Assembly (NCBI RefSeq): GCF_000306945.1
Contig: NC_018518.1
Span: 2,108,001 to 2,172,000, forward strand
Origin: Bordetella pertussis 18323
Lineage (GTDB): Bacteria; Pseudomonadota; Gammaproteobacteria; Burkholderiales; Burkholderiaceae_B
Direction of reading: 5' to 3'
Length of the DNA stretch: 64,000 nt
The stretch's first letter is position 1, and each line of letters opens with the position of its first letter. The notes beneath the pieces are model-generated. The model worked only from the letters and a program-made list of their open reading frames with translations, did not search any database and had not been told where the DNA came from. Below are positions 49,073 through 56,889 of the stretch, piece after piece. A program made the translations under genes and the position numbers.

Positions 49073-50110
49073 TCAACCGACCGTCGAGCGCCACAGGGCA
49101 ATCGTGTCATTGATCTGCTTGGTCAGGTCATCGGTCGGATTGCGGAACCACTTCAAGGACTCGAGGCTGCGGCCTTCGGCCCAGGGCACGTCCGTGCGCA
49201 GCGTGGGCCAGTAGTTGCGCGCCAGGATCTGCGACACCTCGGTCGAATACAGGAAATCCGTGAACAGCTTGGCCGCGTTGGGATGCGGGGCCTTGGCGGG
49301 AATCGCGGTCAGCCCGAGGTTGAGGATGGCATCATCGGTAGGCACCTTGACGTCCACCGGCTGGCCGGCCGCCTTCTGCGTCAGCGAATAGCTGAAGGGC
49401 GCGGCGGCGCCCACCACGCGCTCGCCTGCCAGGATATCGGTAACGGTATCGACGTTGGACTGGCCGACCTTCGGCTTCTGGGCGGCGAATTTCTTGAAGA
49501 AATCATCGCCGTACTTCAGGCGCATGGCCAGCGCCCAATGCGCGACGTCGCCCGACGACGCCGGGCTCCCGACCGTGATCTTGCCGGCCCAAGCGGGATC
49601 CAGCAACGCCTGCCAGCTCTCGGGCGGATTGGGCACCTTCTGCGACTGGAAGTTGATCGACGTAATGCTGATTGCGCCGACATGGAAAGTGTTGTCCGGG
49701 TCCAGGCCGCGAAAGGCCTCGGGCAAATGCTCGGCCCCCGTCGGGCGGTACGCCATCAAGGCATTGATCTTCTTCAGTTCGGTGTAGTGCAGCAGATTGG
49801 TGGTGCCCAGCGAATCGCAGTTGGCGGCGTTGTTCTGCAGCTCCAGGCGCAGCCGGGTATAGACCGTTTGCGAGCCCTGGCGCAGCAGATTGACCTGGAT
49901 GCCGGGGTATTTCTTGACGAAAGCGTCACGAATGTCCTCGATGGACTTCTGTTCGTAGGAGCCCCAATACAGGTTGAGGGCCCCTTCCTTGCGCGCCGCC
50001 TCGTAGAGCGGATTGTCCTGCGCGCGCACCGGCAGGAAGACGCTGCCTGCCAACGCTGCCGAGGCGGACACGCCCAGACGCAACATGTCCCGACGAGAAT
50101 ACTGATTCAT
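49073..50110 (-). CDS. ABC transporter extracellular solute-binding protein
   Basis: A 345-residue binding protein with a twin-arginine-like signal (NQYSRRDMLRLGVSASAALA, cleavage near PVRA-QDNP). The mature part has the SBP family 1/6 layout (LYEAARKEGALNLYWGS, VNLLRQGSQTVYTRLRLE). The RR motif suggests Tat export. It lies between the SDR gene (37 bases) and the permease. Although similar proteins bind ferric iron, the operon context points to an organic ligand. Confidence 0.9.
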   Translation of the reverse strand: MNQYSRRDMLRLGVSASAALAGSVFLPVRAQDNPLYEAARKEGALNLYWGSYEQKSIEDIRDAFVKKYPGIQVNLLRQGSQTVYTRLRLELQNNAANCDSLGTTNLLHYTELKKINALMAYRPTGAEHLPEAFRGLDPDNTFHVGAISITSINFQSQKVPNPPESWQALLDPAWAGKITVGSPASSGDVAHWALAMRLKYGDDFFKKFAAQKPKVGQSNVDTVTDILAGERVVGAAAPFSYSLTQKAAGQPVDVKVPTDDAILNLGLTAIPAKAPHPNAAKLFTDFLYSTEVSQILARNYWPTLRTDVPWAEGRSLESLKWFRNPTDDLTKQINDTIALWRSTVG

Positions 50111-50147
50111 GATGGTTCCCCTTTTCCTATGCGATGTAATGTGGCGC

Positions 50148-50894
50148 TCAGTAGTCGCCCGTGGTTGCCCCGCCGTCGACGACGAGGGTCTGCCCGGTCA
50201 TATAGCTCGCATCGTCAGAGGCGAGAAAGGCAATGACAGCGGCGATTTCTTCAGGCCGCGCCGTGCGCTTGAGCGGCATCCGGGCCAGCCAGCCTTCGCG
50301 AACCTGGTCGGGGACATCGGCCAGGATCGCGGTTTCGACGATACCTGGCGCCACGACGTTGACCAGGATGCCGCGCTTGGCCCCTTCCAGCGCCGCGGTT
50401 CGCGTCAACCCCACGATGCCGGCCTTGGCGGCGGAATAATTGGCCTGGCCATAGGCGCCGAAAATGGCGGTGGACGCCACATTGATGATGCGCCCCCAGC
50501 CGCGTTCGCCGATCCACGCAAAGGCGCTCTGGCAGCCCAGCCAGGTACCGCGCAGATTCACGTCGATGACGGCGCTCCATTCGGCGTCCGACATCTTGGC
50601 CAGCGAACGATCGCGCACGATACCGGCCACATTGACCACAATGTCCACCTGCCAGCCCTGCGCATCCACCGCCCGCTTGGCGGCGGCCCAACTCTGACGG
50701 TCCGCCACGTCCAGGAATACGCCAAGCGCCCCCTCGCCCAGCGACGCCGCCGCGGCAAGCACGCGCTCCTCGCCAATGTCGCCCACCACGATGCGCGCGC
50801 CTTCGGCCTGCAAGCGTCGACACACCGCCAGGCCTATGCCGCCCGCGCCGCCCGTGACCAGCGCCACCCGCCCCTGCAATCGTTCGTTCTTCAT
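50148..50894 (-). CDS. SDR-family oxidoreductase
   Basis: A 248-residue classical short-chain dehydrogenase: cofactor motif TGGAGGIG (14-21), NVAG (88-91), catalytic S141, Y153 and K157 (YSAAKAG). It resembles 3-hydroxyacyl-CoA/3-oxoacyl reductases (FabG-like) and would oxidise the hydroxyacyl intermediate here. The aspartate in VVGDIGEE suggests NAD preference. It starts at the base after the MaoC gene's stop codon region (no gap). Confidence 0.92.
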   Translation of the reverse strand: MKNERLQGRVALVTGGAGGIGLAVCRRLQAEGARIVVGDIGEERVLAAAASLGEGALGVFLDVADRQSWAAAKRAVDAQGWQVDIVVNVAGIVRDRSLAKMSDAEWSAVIDVNLRGTWLGCQSAFAWIGERGWGRIINVASTAIFGAYGQANYSAAKAGIVGLTRTAALEGAKRGILVNVVAPGIVETAILADVPDQVREGWLARMPLKRTARPEEIAAVIAFLASDDASYMTGQTLVVDGGATTGDY

Positions 50895-51338
50895 TTACGC
50901 TACTCCACCGCCCATGGCGACCGCGAACACGTCTTCGCCGTCCTGCACTGTCACGCCATCCTGATTGCGCAGCTGCATGGATACCTTGACCACGCCGAAA
51001 GGCTTGGACCGGCTGGGCCGCAGCTCCAGCACCTCCGCCTCGTACCGTACCGAATCGCCGGCCAGGATGGGCGCGACAAAACGGCGCCGGGTTTCCAGGA
51101 AAGCCACGATGTCCCAATCGTCGATGCCCGAGCGCAGGCCGGTGCTCACGGCATGCCCCAGCATCCCATGCGCGATGCGCTGGCCGTAGCCGTTTTCGCG
51201 TGCCGCCACCTCGTCCATGTGCAGCGGGTTGAAATCGCCGGTCAGGCCGGCAAACGTGACGATATGGCTTTCGGTGATCGTGATGCGCGACGAGACATGG
51301 CGCTCGCCCAACTGTATTCGCTCGAATTCGACAGGCAT
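50895..51338 (-). CDS. MaoC-family hydratase
   Basis: A 147-residue hot-dog fold protein with the MaoC/R-specific enoyl-CoA hydratase catalytic pair D35 and H40 (GLTGDFNPLHMDE) and the AHGMLGHAVSTGL segment. It should hydrate an enoyl-CoA, so with the operon's crotonase-type hydratase the pathway has two hydratases. Immediately adjacent genes (no gap on either side) show tight co-transcription. Confidence 0.9.
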   Translation of the reverse strand: MPVEFERIQLGERHVSSRITITESHIVTFAGLTGDFNPLHMDEVAARENGYGQRIAHGMLGHAVSTGLRSGIDDWDIVAFLETRRRFVAPILAGDSVRYEAEVLELRPSRSKPFGVVKVSMQLRNQDGVTVQDGEDVFAVAMGGGVA

Positions 51339-51731
51339 TCAGGACTCCACGGGAACAAAGACGGGCAAGGTCAGCGTATCGCCGACCTTCTCGAAGGCCA
51401 CGCGCATCGGCATGTCGACCTGCAGCGGCCGCTCGCTCGGGCAGCGGGTCAGCATCAAGGGCCCTTCCTCCAGCTCGACCAGCACGCAGGTGTAGGGCGC
51501 CCTCTGCACACCGCCCTTGTGAATAACGGTGTAGGAAAACAAACGAGCGCGCCCGCTGGCCTGCACCCAGCGCGGCGCCACGCCGGGGTCGGCCAGCGAA
51601 TGAGCGCGCGGATACCACTGATGGCGGCCGGTCGTCGGGCATTGCTGGACCAGCAGGCGCTGTTGGCGCGCCGCCTCCCAGAAAGGCTGGCTGCAGGCGT
51701 CCTGCACAGGGGGCATCGTTACGTCGAACAT
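51339..51731 (-). CDS. DUF35/OB-fold acyl-CoA-binding protein with degenerate zinc ribbon
   Basis: A 130-residue protein with the DUF35 plan: an N-terminal helix (SQPFWEAARQQRLLVQQC), a rubredoxin-like ribbon and an OB fold (SYTVIHKGGVQRAPYTCVLVEL). The ribbon normally has four cysteines; here only C31 remains (QQCPTTGRHQWYPRAHS), so it probably does not bind zinc. DUF35 proteins partner with thiolase-like enzymes, and the thiolase-like gene lies directly upstream (7 bases). Confidence 0.85.
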   Translation of the reverse strand: MFDVTMPPVQDACSQPFWEAARQQRLLVQQCPTTGRHQWYPRAHSLADPGVAPRWVQASGRARLFSYTVIHKGGVQRAPYTCVLVELEEGPLMLTRCPSERPLQVDMPMRVAFEKVGDTLTLPVFVPVES

Positions 51732-51738
51732 GGCGTCC

Positions 51739-52902
51739 TCACACGCTAAGAATGGCCGTGGCCGCGGCGCAAAAAGTGCCGCCCAGGCCGTGGACCAGGG
51801 CCCGCCCGGCATCGGGCACCTGCACGCCCGGCCCCTCGCCGCGCAATTGCCGCGCGCCCTCGATCAGGGCGAAAATGCCGCGCTTCCCAGGATGGTTGGA
51901 GGAAAGGCCGCCACCGTCCGTATTGCAGGGCAGCGCGCCGCCCAGCGTCAGTTGGCCGTCGGCGGCGAAAGCGCCGCTTTCGCCGCGCTTGCAGAATCCC
52001 AGGTCTTCCAGCGCCAGCAGCGGCGTAATGGTGAAAGCGTCGTAGAGCTGCGCGACATCGATGTCGGCCGGCGCCAGGCCCGCCATCGCGAAGGCCCGCA
52101 GCCCCGACAGCGTCGCCGGTGTCGAGAGGTCCGGCGCGATCTGCGAGAGCTGCGTGCGCGCCGTCGCCGCGCCGAAACCGGACAGCAGCACCGGCTTCTG
52201 GCGCAAGTCCTGCGCGCGCTCGGCACTGGTCATCACCACGGCGCCGCCGCCGTCGGTCACGACGCAGCAATCCAGCTTGTGCAGCGGCGAGGCGATCATG
52301 GGCGAAGCCAGCACGTCGTCCACCGTGATCGGCGTGCGCAGCCTGGCATGAGGATTGGCGGCCGCATGGGCCCGGAAGGTCACCGCCACGCTGGCCAGTT
52401 GTTCGGCCGTCGTGCCGTATCGCGCCATGTGGCGCTGCGCATACAGCCCGTAGGCCGAGATCAGGGTCGGGCCATAGGGAAGCTCGTACTGCCCCGGACC
52501 GGCCGGGAAGACAAAGGGGTCGAAGGACGGCGTGCTCAGCGGCCACCAACACGGCGTGGCCGCATAACTGATCACGACGACCTCGGCCAGGCCCGCCGCG
52601 ATGGCCGCGGCGGCGTGGCCCGCATGCACGATGTACGAGCAGCCCCCCACGTCCGTGCTGTTGAACCAGGTGGGACGCAGGCCGGCGTATTCGGCAAACT
52701 CCGTCACGCTGTTGACCCCGCCTCCCTCGGCCCAGTCGCCGGCCGCCACGCACAGACCATCCACGTCCGCCAGGCTCAGCCCGGCGTCGACCAGGGCGCC
52801 CTGCACGCACTCCATCTGGATCTGGTACGGATGCACCTCGGGCGCATGGCGGCGCGGCGATTCGCACAGGCCGACGATGGCCGCACGATTGGAAATACTC
52901 AT
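51739..52902 (-). CDS. Thiolase-like (SCP2/Ltp2-type) protein
   Basis: A 387-residue thiolase-superfamily protein: FNSTDVGGCSYIVHAGHAAA holds C88 at the nucleophile region, LYDAFTITPLLALEDLGFC and LSSNHPGKRG (H337) carry other active-site residues. It resembles lipid-transfer/SCP2-type thiolases, several of which act as retro-aldolases with a DUF35 partner. It either cleaves a 3-oxoacyl-CoA or splits a hydroxyacyl-CoA. First gene of the eight-gene minus-strand operon; divergent from a LysR gene. ATG 52902. Confidence 0.88.
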   Translation of the reverse strand: MSISNRAAIVGLCESPRRHAPEVHPYQIQMECVQGALVDAGLSLADVDGLCVAAGDWAEGGGVNSVTEFAEYAGLRPTWFNSTDVGGCSYIVHAGHAAAAIAAGLAEVVVISYAATPCWWPLSTPSFDPFVFPAGPGQYELPYGPTLISAYGLYAQRHMARYGTTAEQLASVAVTFRAHAAANPHARLRTPITVDDVLASPMIASPLHKLDCCVVTDGGGAVVMTSAERAQDLRQKPVLLSGFGAATARTQLSQIAPDLSTPATLSGLRAFAMAGLAPADIDVAQLYDAFTITPLLALEDLGFCKRGESGAFAADGQLTLGGALPCNTDGGGLSSNHPGKRGIFALIEGARQLRGEGPGVQVPDAGRALVHGLGGTFCAAATAILSV

Positions 52903-53117
52903 GACTTCCCCTTGTTCTGACCAGGCGCGGCATGGCCGCGCTGCTGAGGCAGAGAATGTCCGAATCCCCCAGGGCCAACAAGCAGTTTGCAAGACGTCTA
53001 TCGGCAGCTTTTACGCACCTATTGCGCCTTGCCCGTCCAGACTCGGGATTACACCTATTGCGGCAACTCCTCCAAAAATGGCGCTATATCTGGTTTTCAA
53101 GGCAACCTTCAATCATC

Positions 53118-54005
53118 GTGATCTATCGCCGCCTTCCCCCCTTGATTGCCGTCCGTGCATTTGATGCGTTCAGCCGCAGCGGCAGCATCCGCGCCGCGGC
53201 CGACCTACTGGCGATTTCCCATACCGTCGTATCGCGCCATATCCAGAACCTGGAAGACGCCGTCGGCACGCGATTGGTGAAAAAGGACGGCCGAGGCCTG
53301 GCCCTTACGCGCGAAGGCCAGCGCTTCGCCGCCAAGACGCGGCGCGCGCTGGACCTCATCGCGGACGCTTGCGGCGAACTCGTCCATGGCCGGGGCGACG
53401 CCATCCATGTCTGCTGCATGGCTGGCCTCGCCTCTCGCCGGCTGTTGATGCGCCTGCCCGAGCTGGAGAGCCGGCTCGACGGCAAGGAGCTGATCCTCCA
53501 ACCCACCACTGCCCGGCCCGACTTCAACACGGATGAGGCCGACGCCGAAATCATCTACCTGACCCAGCCGTTCATCGGCGACGGCCTGCGCGCGGAGATG
53601 TTCTCGCGCCCGCGCATCCTGGCCGTGTGCAACCCGGCATTCCGGGAGCGCTTTCCCGACATCGGCGAACCCGAACACCTGGTTCACTTGCCGCTGTTGC
53701 ACGAGCAGTCCACGGATCAGTGGGAGCAATGGCTGGGCTCCGTGGGCGTGGCGCAGCTGCCCATCCTGCACGGCCCGCGCTTGTGGCACGGGCACTTGAC
53801 GATGGAGGCCGCGCAACTGGGCCAGGGCATCGCGCTGGTCAGCGAGCTCCTGGCCAACGACCGGATCGCGCGTGGCGATCTCGTGGAGGTGCTGCCCAAC
53901 GTCTCCGTACAGATGGGCGGGTACTACTTCGTCGCCCCGGAGCACAAATGGAACGACCCGGCCATTGCGACCGTCCGCCAGTGGCTGACCGAAGCCCTCT
54001 CCTAG
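53118..54005 (+). CDS. LysR-family transcriptional regulator
   Basis: A LysR regulator of about 295 residues with winged helix LIAVRAFDAFSRSGSIRAAA, LLAISHTVVSRHIQNLE and a substrate-binding domain (TLMEAAQLGQGIALVSELL). It is divergent from the thiolase-led operon and upstream of the CoA-transferase, so it probably regulates both. The GTG at 53118 (VIYRRLPPL) best fits the family length; the open frame reaches to 52932, but those 62 residues look unlike LysR and there is no clear ribosome site. The start is uncertain. Confidence 0.85.
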   Translation: MIYRRLPPLIAVRAFDAFSRSGSIRAAADLLAISHTVVSRHIQNLEDAVGTRLVKKDGRGLALTREGQRFAAKTRRALDLIADACGELVHGRGDAIHVCCMAGLASRRLLMRLPELESRLDGKELILQPTTARPDFNTDEADAEIIYLTQPFIGDGLRAEMFSRPRILAVCNPAFRERFPDIGEPEHLVHLPLLHEQSTDQWEQWLGSVGVAQLPILHGPRLWHGHLTMEAAQLGQGIALVSELLANDRIARGDLVEVLPNVSVQMGGYYFVAPEHKWNDPAIATVRQWLTEALS

Positions 54006-54141
54006 GCCCGCGCGGGCCTGATTGCACAAGAAGTGCATCAAATGCACGGATGCGCGACAAACTAAGCGATTGTGCTGGAGCGAAGCAGGCTGCAACATCG
54101 TTGCATCTCAGCCCTCATGGCGCCCTGTCGCCCATCTCTCC

Positions 54142-55329
54142 ATGCTTGCACAATCTGCACCGGCCAAGCCTCTGGCTGGCCTCAAAGTCCTCGACATCAC
54201 CCATATGCTCGCCGGCCCCTACTGCACATGGCTGCTCGGGCTGCTCGGCGCCGAGGTCATCAAGGTCGAGCGGCCGGGCGAAGGAGACTTCGCCCGCGCC
54301 ATCGCTCCCTTTCACGGCGGTGAAAGCCTGTATTTCATGAGCGTCAACCGCAACAAGCGCAGCATCGCAGTCAATCTGAAAACCGAGGAAGGCAAGCAGA
54401 TCCTGCGCGACCTGATCGCTCGCAGCGACATCCTGGTCGAGAACAACCGGGCCGGCGTCATGGACCGGCTGGGCCTGGGGTATGACGATGCCAAGGCACT
54501 GAACCCGGGCCTGGTCTACGCCTCGATCTCCGGCTATGGCCAGACCGGCCCTTATCGCCACAAACCCGCCTTCGACGTGATTGCCCAGGCCATATCCGGC
54601 ATGATGAGCATCACCGGCCAGGAAGGCGGCCCGCCGGCCCGCGTGGGCGTCTCGATCGGCGACATCGCTTCCGGCCTGTTCGCCACGGTGGCGATCCTGG
54701 CGGCGATCGAAGGCCGGCACGGCAGCGGCGAAGGCGCCTTCATCGACGTCTCGATGATGGATTGCCAGATGGCGCTGATGGAAAACGCGATTTCGCGCTA
54801 CCTGAACGCGGGCGACGTTCCCGAGCGCCTGGGCAGCCGGCACCCCCTGATTGCGCCGTTCCAGTCTTTCGAGACCCAGGACTTTCCGATCGCGGTATGC
54901 GTCGATACCGAACCGCAATGGCAGCGCTTCTGCGCGGCGCTGGACCTGGAGCCCCTGCTGCACGACCCGCGGTTCCAGGACGGCCCGATGCGCGCGCTCA
55001 ATCACAGCCAGCTCGAGCCGCTGCTCAATGCCTTGTTCGCCAGCGGCCGCCGCGATGACTTCATCGCGCGCCTGGAGGCGGCCGATGTGCCATGCAGCCC
55101 GATCAACAGCATTCCCGAAGTGGCCCGGGACCCGCAGGTGGCGCACCGCCAGATCCTGGTCGATAACGAGGGCGTCAAGTATGTGGGCGCGCCCTTTCAC
55201 TACAACCGCGCGCCGGTGGGCGGCGAAACCAGCCCGCCCGCCCTGGGCGCCGACAGCGTGTCGATCCTGCGCGAACTGGGCCGCAGCGAAGCGCAGATCG
55301 CCGACCTGCAGCGCACCGGCGTACTGTAA
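54142..55329 (+). CDS. Class III CoA-transferase (CaiB/BaiF family)
   Basis: A 395-residue family III CoA-transferase. Motifs are LAGLKVLDITHMLAGPYCTW, LGAEVIKVERPGEGD, NRNKRSIAVNLK, the catalytic aspartate D145 in KPAFDVIAQAISGMM and ISGYGQTGPY. It moves CoA onto a carboxylic acid and so would start the pathway encoded by the divergent operon. ATG 54142 is preferred over the upstream frame start. Not linked to a clear terminator. Confidence 0.93.
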   Translation: MLAQSAPAKPLAGLKVLDITHMLAGPYCTWLLGLLGAEVIKVERPGEGDFARAIAPFHGGESLYFMSVNRNKRSIAVNLKTEEGKQILRDLIARSDILVENNRAGVMDRLGLGYDDAKALNPGLVYASISGYGQTGPYRHKPAFDVIAQAISGMMSITGQEGGPPARVGVSIGDIASGLFATVAILAAIEGRHGSGEGAFIDVSMMDCQMALMENAISRYLNAGDVPERLGSRHPLIAPFQSFETQDFPIAVCVDTEPQWQRFCAALDLEPLLHDPRFQDGPMRALNHSQLEPLLNALFASGRRDDFIARLEAADVPCSPINSIPEVARDPQVAHRQILVDNEGVKYVGAPFHYNRAPVGGETSPPALGADSVSILRELGRSEAQIADLQRTGVL

Positions 55330-55380
55330 GCCGGCCCGCGCTGCAGGCCCGACATCCAAAGCCAGGAGACGCCGTCCGAT

Positions 55381-55797
55381 TCAGGACGCTGTCAGACCTC
55401 CAGGATTAGACTGATCGCTCAGATCACGGCCTTGCGCCAATCCATGGACAAACGATCCCCTGTCCGCGGATTGCAGGGCCAGTACTCTGACACCAATGCC
55501 GTGTTCCCCGCGAGCCTTATTGACGCGGCATTGCGTGCCCCGTACGGGCCCGACACGATGTGTCGGGCCTTTTTTTGCCTTGCGGCGCCTGCCCACCCCA
55601 ATGATGAGCACGCCGACCACGATCGCGGCGATCCCGGCCCAGCTCGGTATGGCGACGTCTTTCTCCGTCTGCGCGGTGGCCTTGACGGACCCGACTTGCA
55701 GCACGGTCTCCTCCGACGTGTACGAGAACCCCTTGTAGACCAGGGCGGCAGCGCCCAGCACGATCAGAACGGCGCCTACGATGGTGGCTGGCTTCAT
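55381..55797 (-). CDS. DUF3185-like small membrane protein with odd C-terminal extension
   Basis: A 138-residue frame. Residues 1-75 match small two-span DUF3185-type proteins: span MKPATIVGAVLIVLGAAALV, KGFSYTSEETVLQVGSV, and span AGIAAIVVGVLIIGVGRRRK. The family normally ends near there. Here the frame continues through an A7 run (GCAAAAAAAGG) and a plus-strand terminator hairpin for another 60 polar residues, possibly from a frame change in the homopolymer. The first 75 residues are convincing, the tail is not. Confidence 0.65.
   Translation of the reverse strand: MKPATIVGAVLIVLGAAALVYKGFSYTSEETVLQVGSVKATAQTEKDVAIPSWAGIAAIVVGVLIIGVGRRRKAKKGPTHRVGPVRGTQCRVNKARGEHGIGVRVLALQSADRGSFVHGLAQGRDLSDQSNPGGLTAS
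55548..55577 (+). terminator. Plus-strand terminator-like hairpin
   Basis: GGCCCGACAC / GTGTCGGGCC stem (10 bp, GAT loop... ATC on the other strand) followed on the plus strand by seven T. It is about 220 bases after the CoA-transferase stop and inside the tail of the minus-strand DUF3185-like frame. Confidence 0.7.
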
Positions 55798-55950
55798 CTT
55801 CTCTCCCCTTGCGGCAAGTGGTGGATGCGCCGGACGATACCCGAACGCCTGCACACTGTCAGTGACAGAAGGTGTCGTGTCAATGCCTGCGACGACGCGG
55901 GTGCATGAGTGGGCCCCAGTCGTATAGAATCAACCCTTTTGCCCGACGCC

Positions 55951-56850
55951 ATGTGGTTCAAGAATCTCAAGATTTACCGGCTTTCCGCGCCCTGGGCCTT
56001 GAATGGCGACCAGCTGGAAGAATGCCTTGCCCGCTTTGCCTACCAGGGCGGCAATAACCTCGAAATGCAGAGCCTGGGATGGATATCCCCGCGCGAGAAC
56101 GGCCTGCTTGCGCATACGCTCAACGGCCAGATCCTGCTGACGCTGCGCGCCGAGAAGAAGCTGCTGCCGACCACGGTCGTCAATCAGGTCGCCAAGGCCC
56201 GCGCGCAGGAAATCGAAGAGCAGCAAGGCTACAAGCCTGGCCGCAAGCAGATGAAGGAAATCAAGGAGCGCGTCACCGACGAGCTGCTGCCCAAGGCCTT
56301 CAGCATCTACCGCGACACGCGCGTCTGGATCGATACCGTCAACCACTGGCTGGTGATCGATGCGGCCGCGTCCGCGAAGGCCGACGAGGTCATCGGCCTG
56401 CTGGTCAAGACGATCGACCCGCTGCCGCTGGACAATCTCTATGTCGAGCAATCGCCCGCCGCGGCGATGACGGGGTGGCTGGCGGCCGACGAAGCGCCCG
56501 CCAACTTCTCGATCGACCAGGATACGGAGCTGCGCGCCTCCGGCGAAAGCCGCGCCGCGATCCGCTACGTCAAGCACTCGATCGACGTCGACGATGTGCG
56601 GCGCCATATCCAGTCCGGCAAGCAATGCACGCGCCTGGCGATGACCTGGGCCGACCGGGTGTCGTTCGTGCTGACCGAGTCGCTGGACGTCAAGCGCGTC
56701 GCGCCGCTGGACGTGCTCAAGGAGAACCCCGACGCCGCCACGCAGAACGACGACGAAAAGTTCGACTCGGACATGACGCTCATGACCGGCGAAGTGGCCA
56801 AGCTGCTGGCCGAACTGGTCGACTCGCTGGGCGGGGAAAAGCGCGTCTGA
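55951..56850 (+). CDS. rdgC: Recombination-associated protein RdgC
   Basis: A 299-residue RdgC, a ring-shaped double-stranded DNA-binding protein that restrains RecA. It begins with the canonical [15 protein letters not shown] and contains [20 protein letters not shown] and [17 protein letters not shown]. Length is typical. Upstream 55798-55950 holds its promoter region. Single gene, convergent with pyrB-like. Confidence 0.96.
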   Translation: MWFKNLKIYRLSAPWALNGDQLEECLARFAYQGGNNLEMQSLGWISPRENGLLAHTLNGQILLTLRAEKKLLPTTVVNQVAKARAQEIEEQQGYKPGRKQMKEIKERVTDELLPKAFSIYRDTRVWIDTVNHWLVIDAAASAKADEVIGLLVKTIDPLPLDNLYVEQSPAAAMTGWLAADEAPANFSIDQDTELRASGESRAAIRYVKHSIDVDDVRRHIQSGKQCTRLAMTWADRVSFVLTESLDVKRVAPLDVLKENPDAATQNDDEKFDSDMTLMTGEVAKLLAELVDSLGGEKRV

Positions 56851-56889
56851 CGCGGGCTCGCGTGGCGCTGGCGCGCCACGCGATACGGC

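Noticed and set aside
49073-50110. Iron(III) transporter interpretation of the ABC genes
   Set aside because: Sequence class alone suggests it, but no Fur-like site was seen and the operon is catabolic; kept only as an alternative.
52932-53117. Longer N-terminus of the LysR regulator (from 52932 or 52956)
   Set aside because: These 62 residues do not resemble a LysR start, the family winged helix begins just after 53118; the start remains somewhat uncertain.
55432-55908. A 158-residue plus-strand frame
   Set aside because: Lies opposite the DUF3185-like gene, crosses a terminator hairpin and has no known motif.
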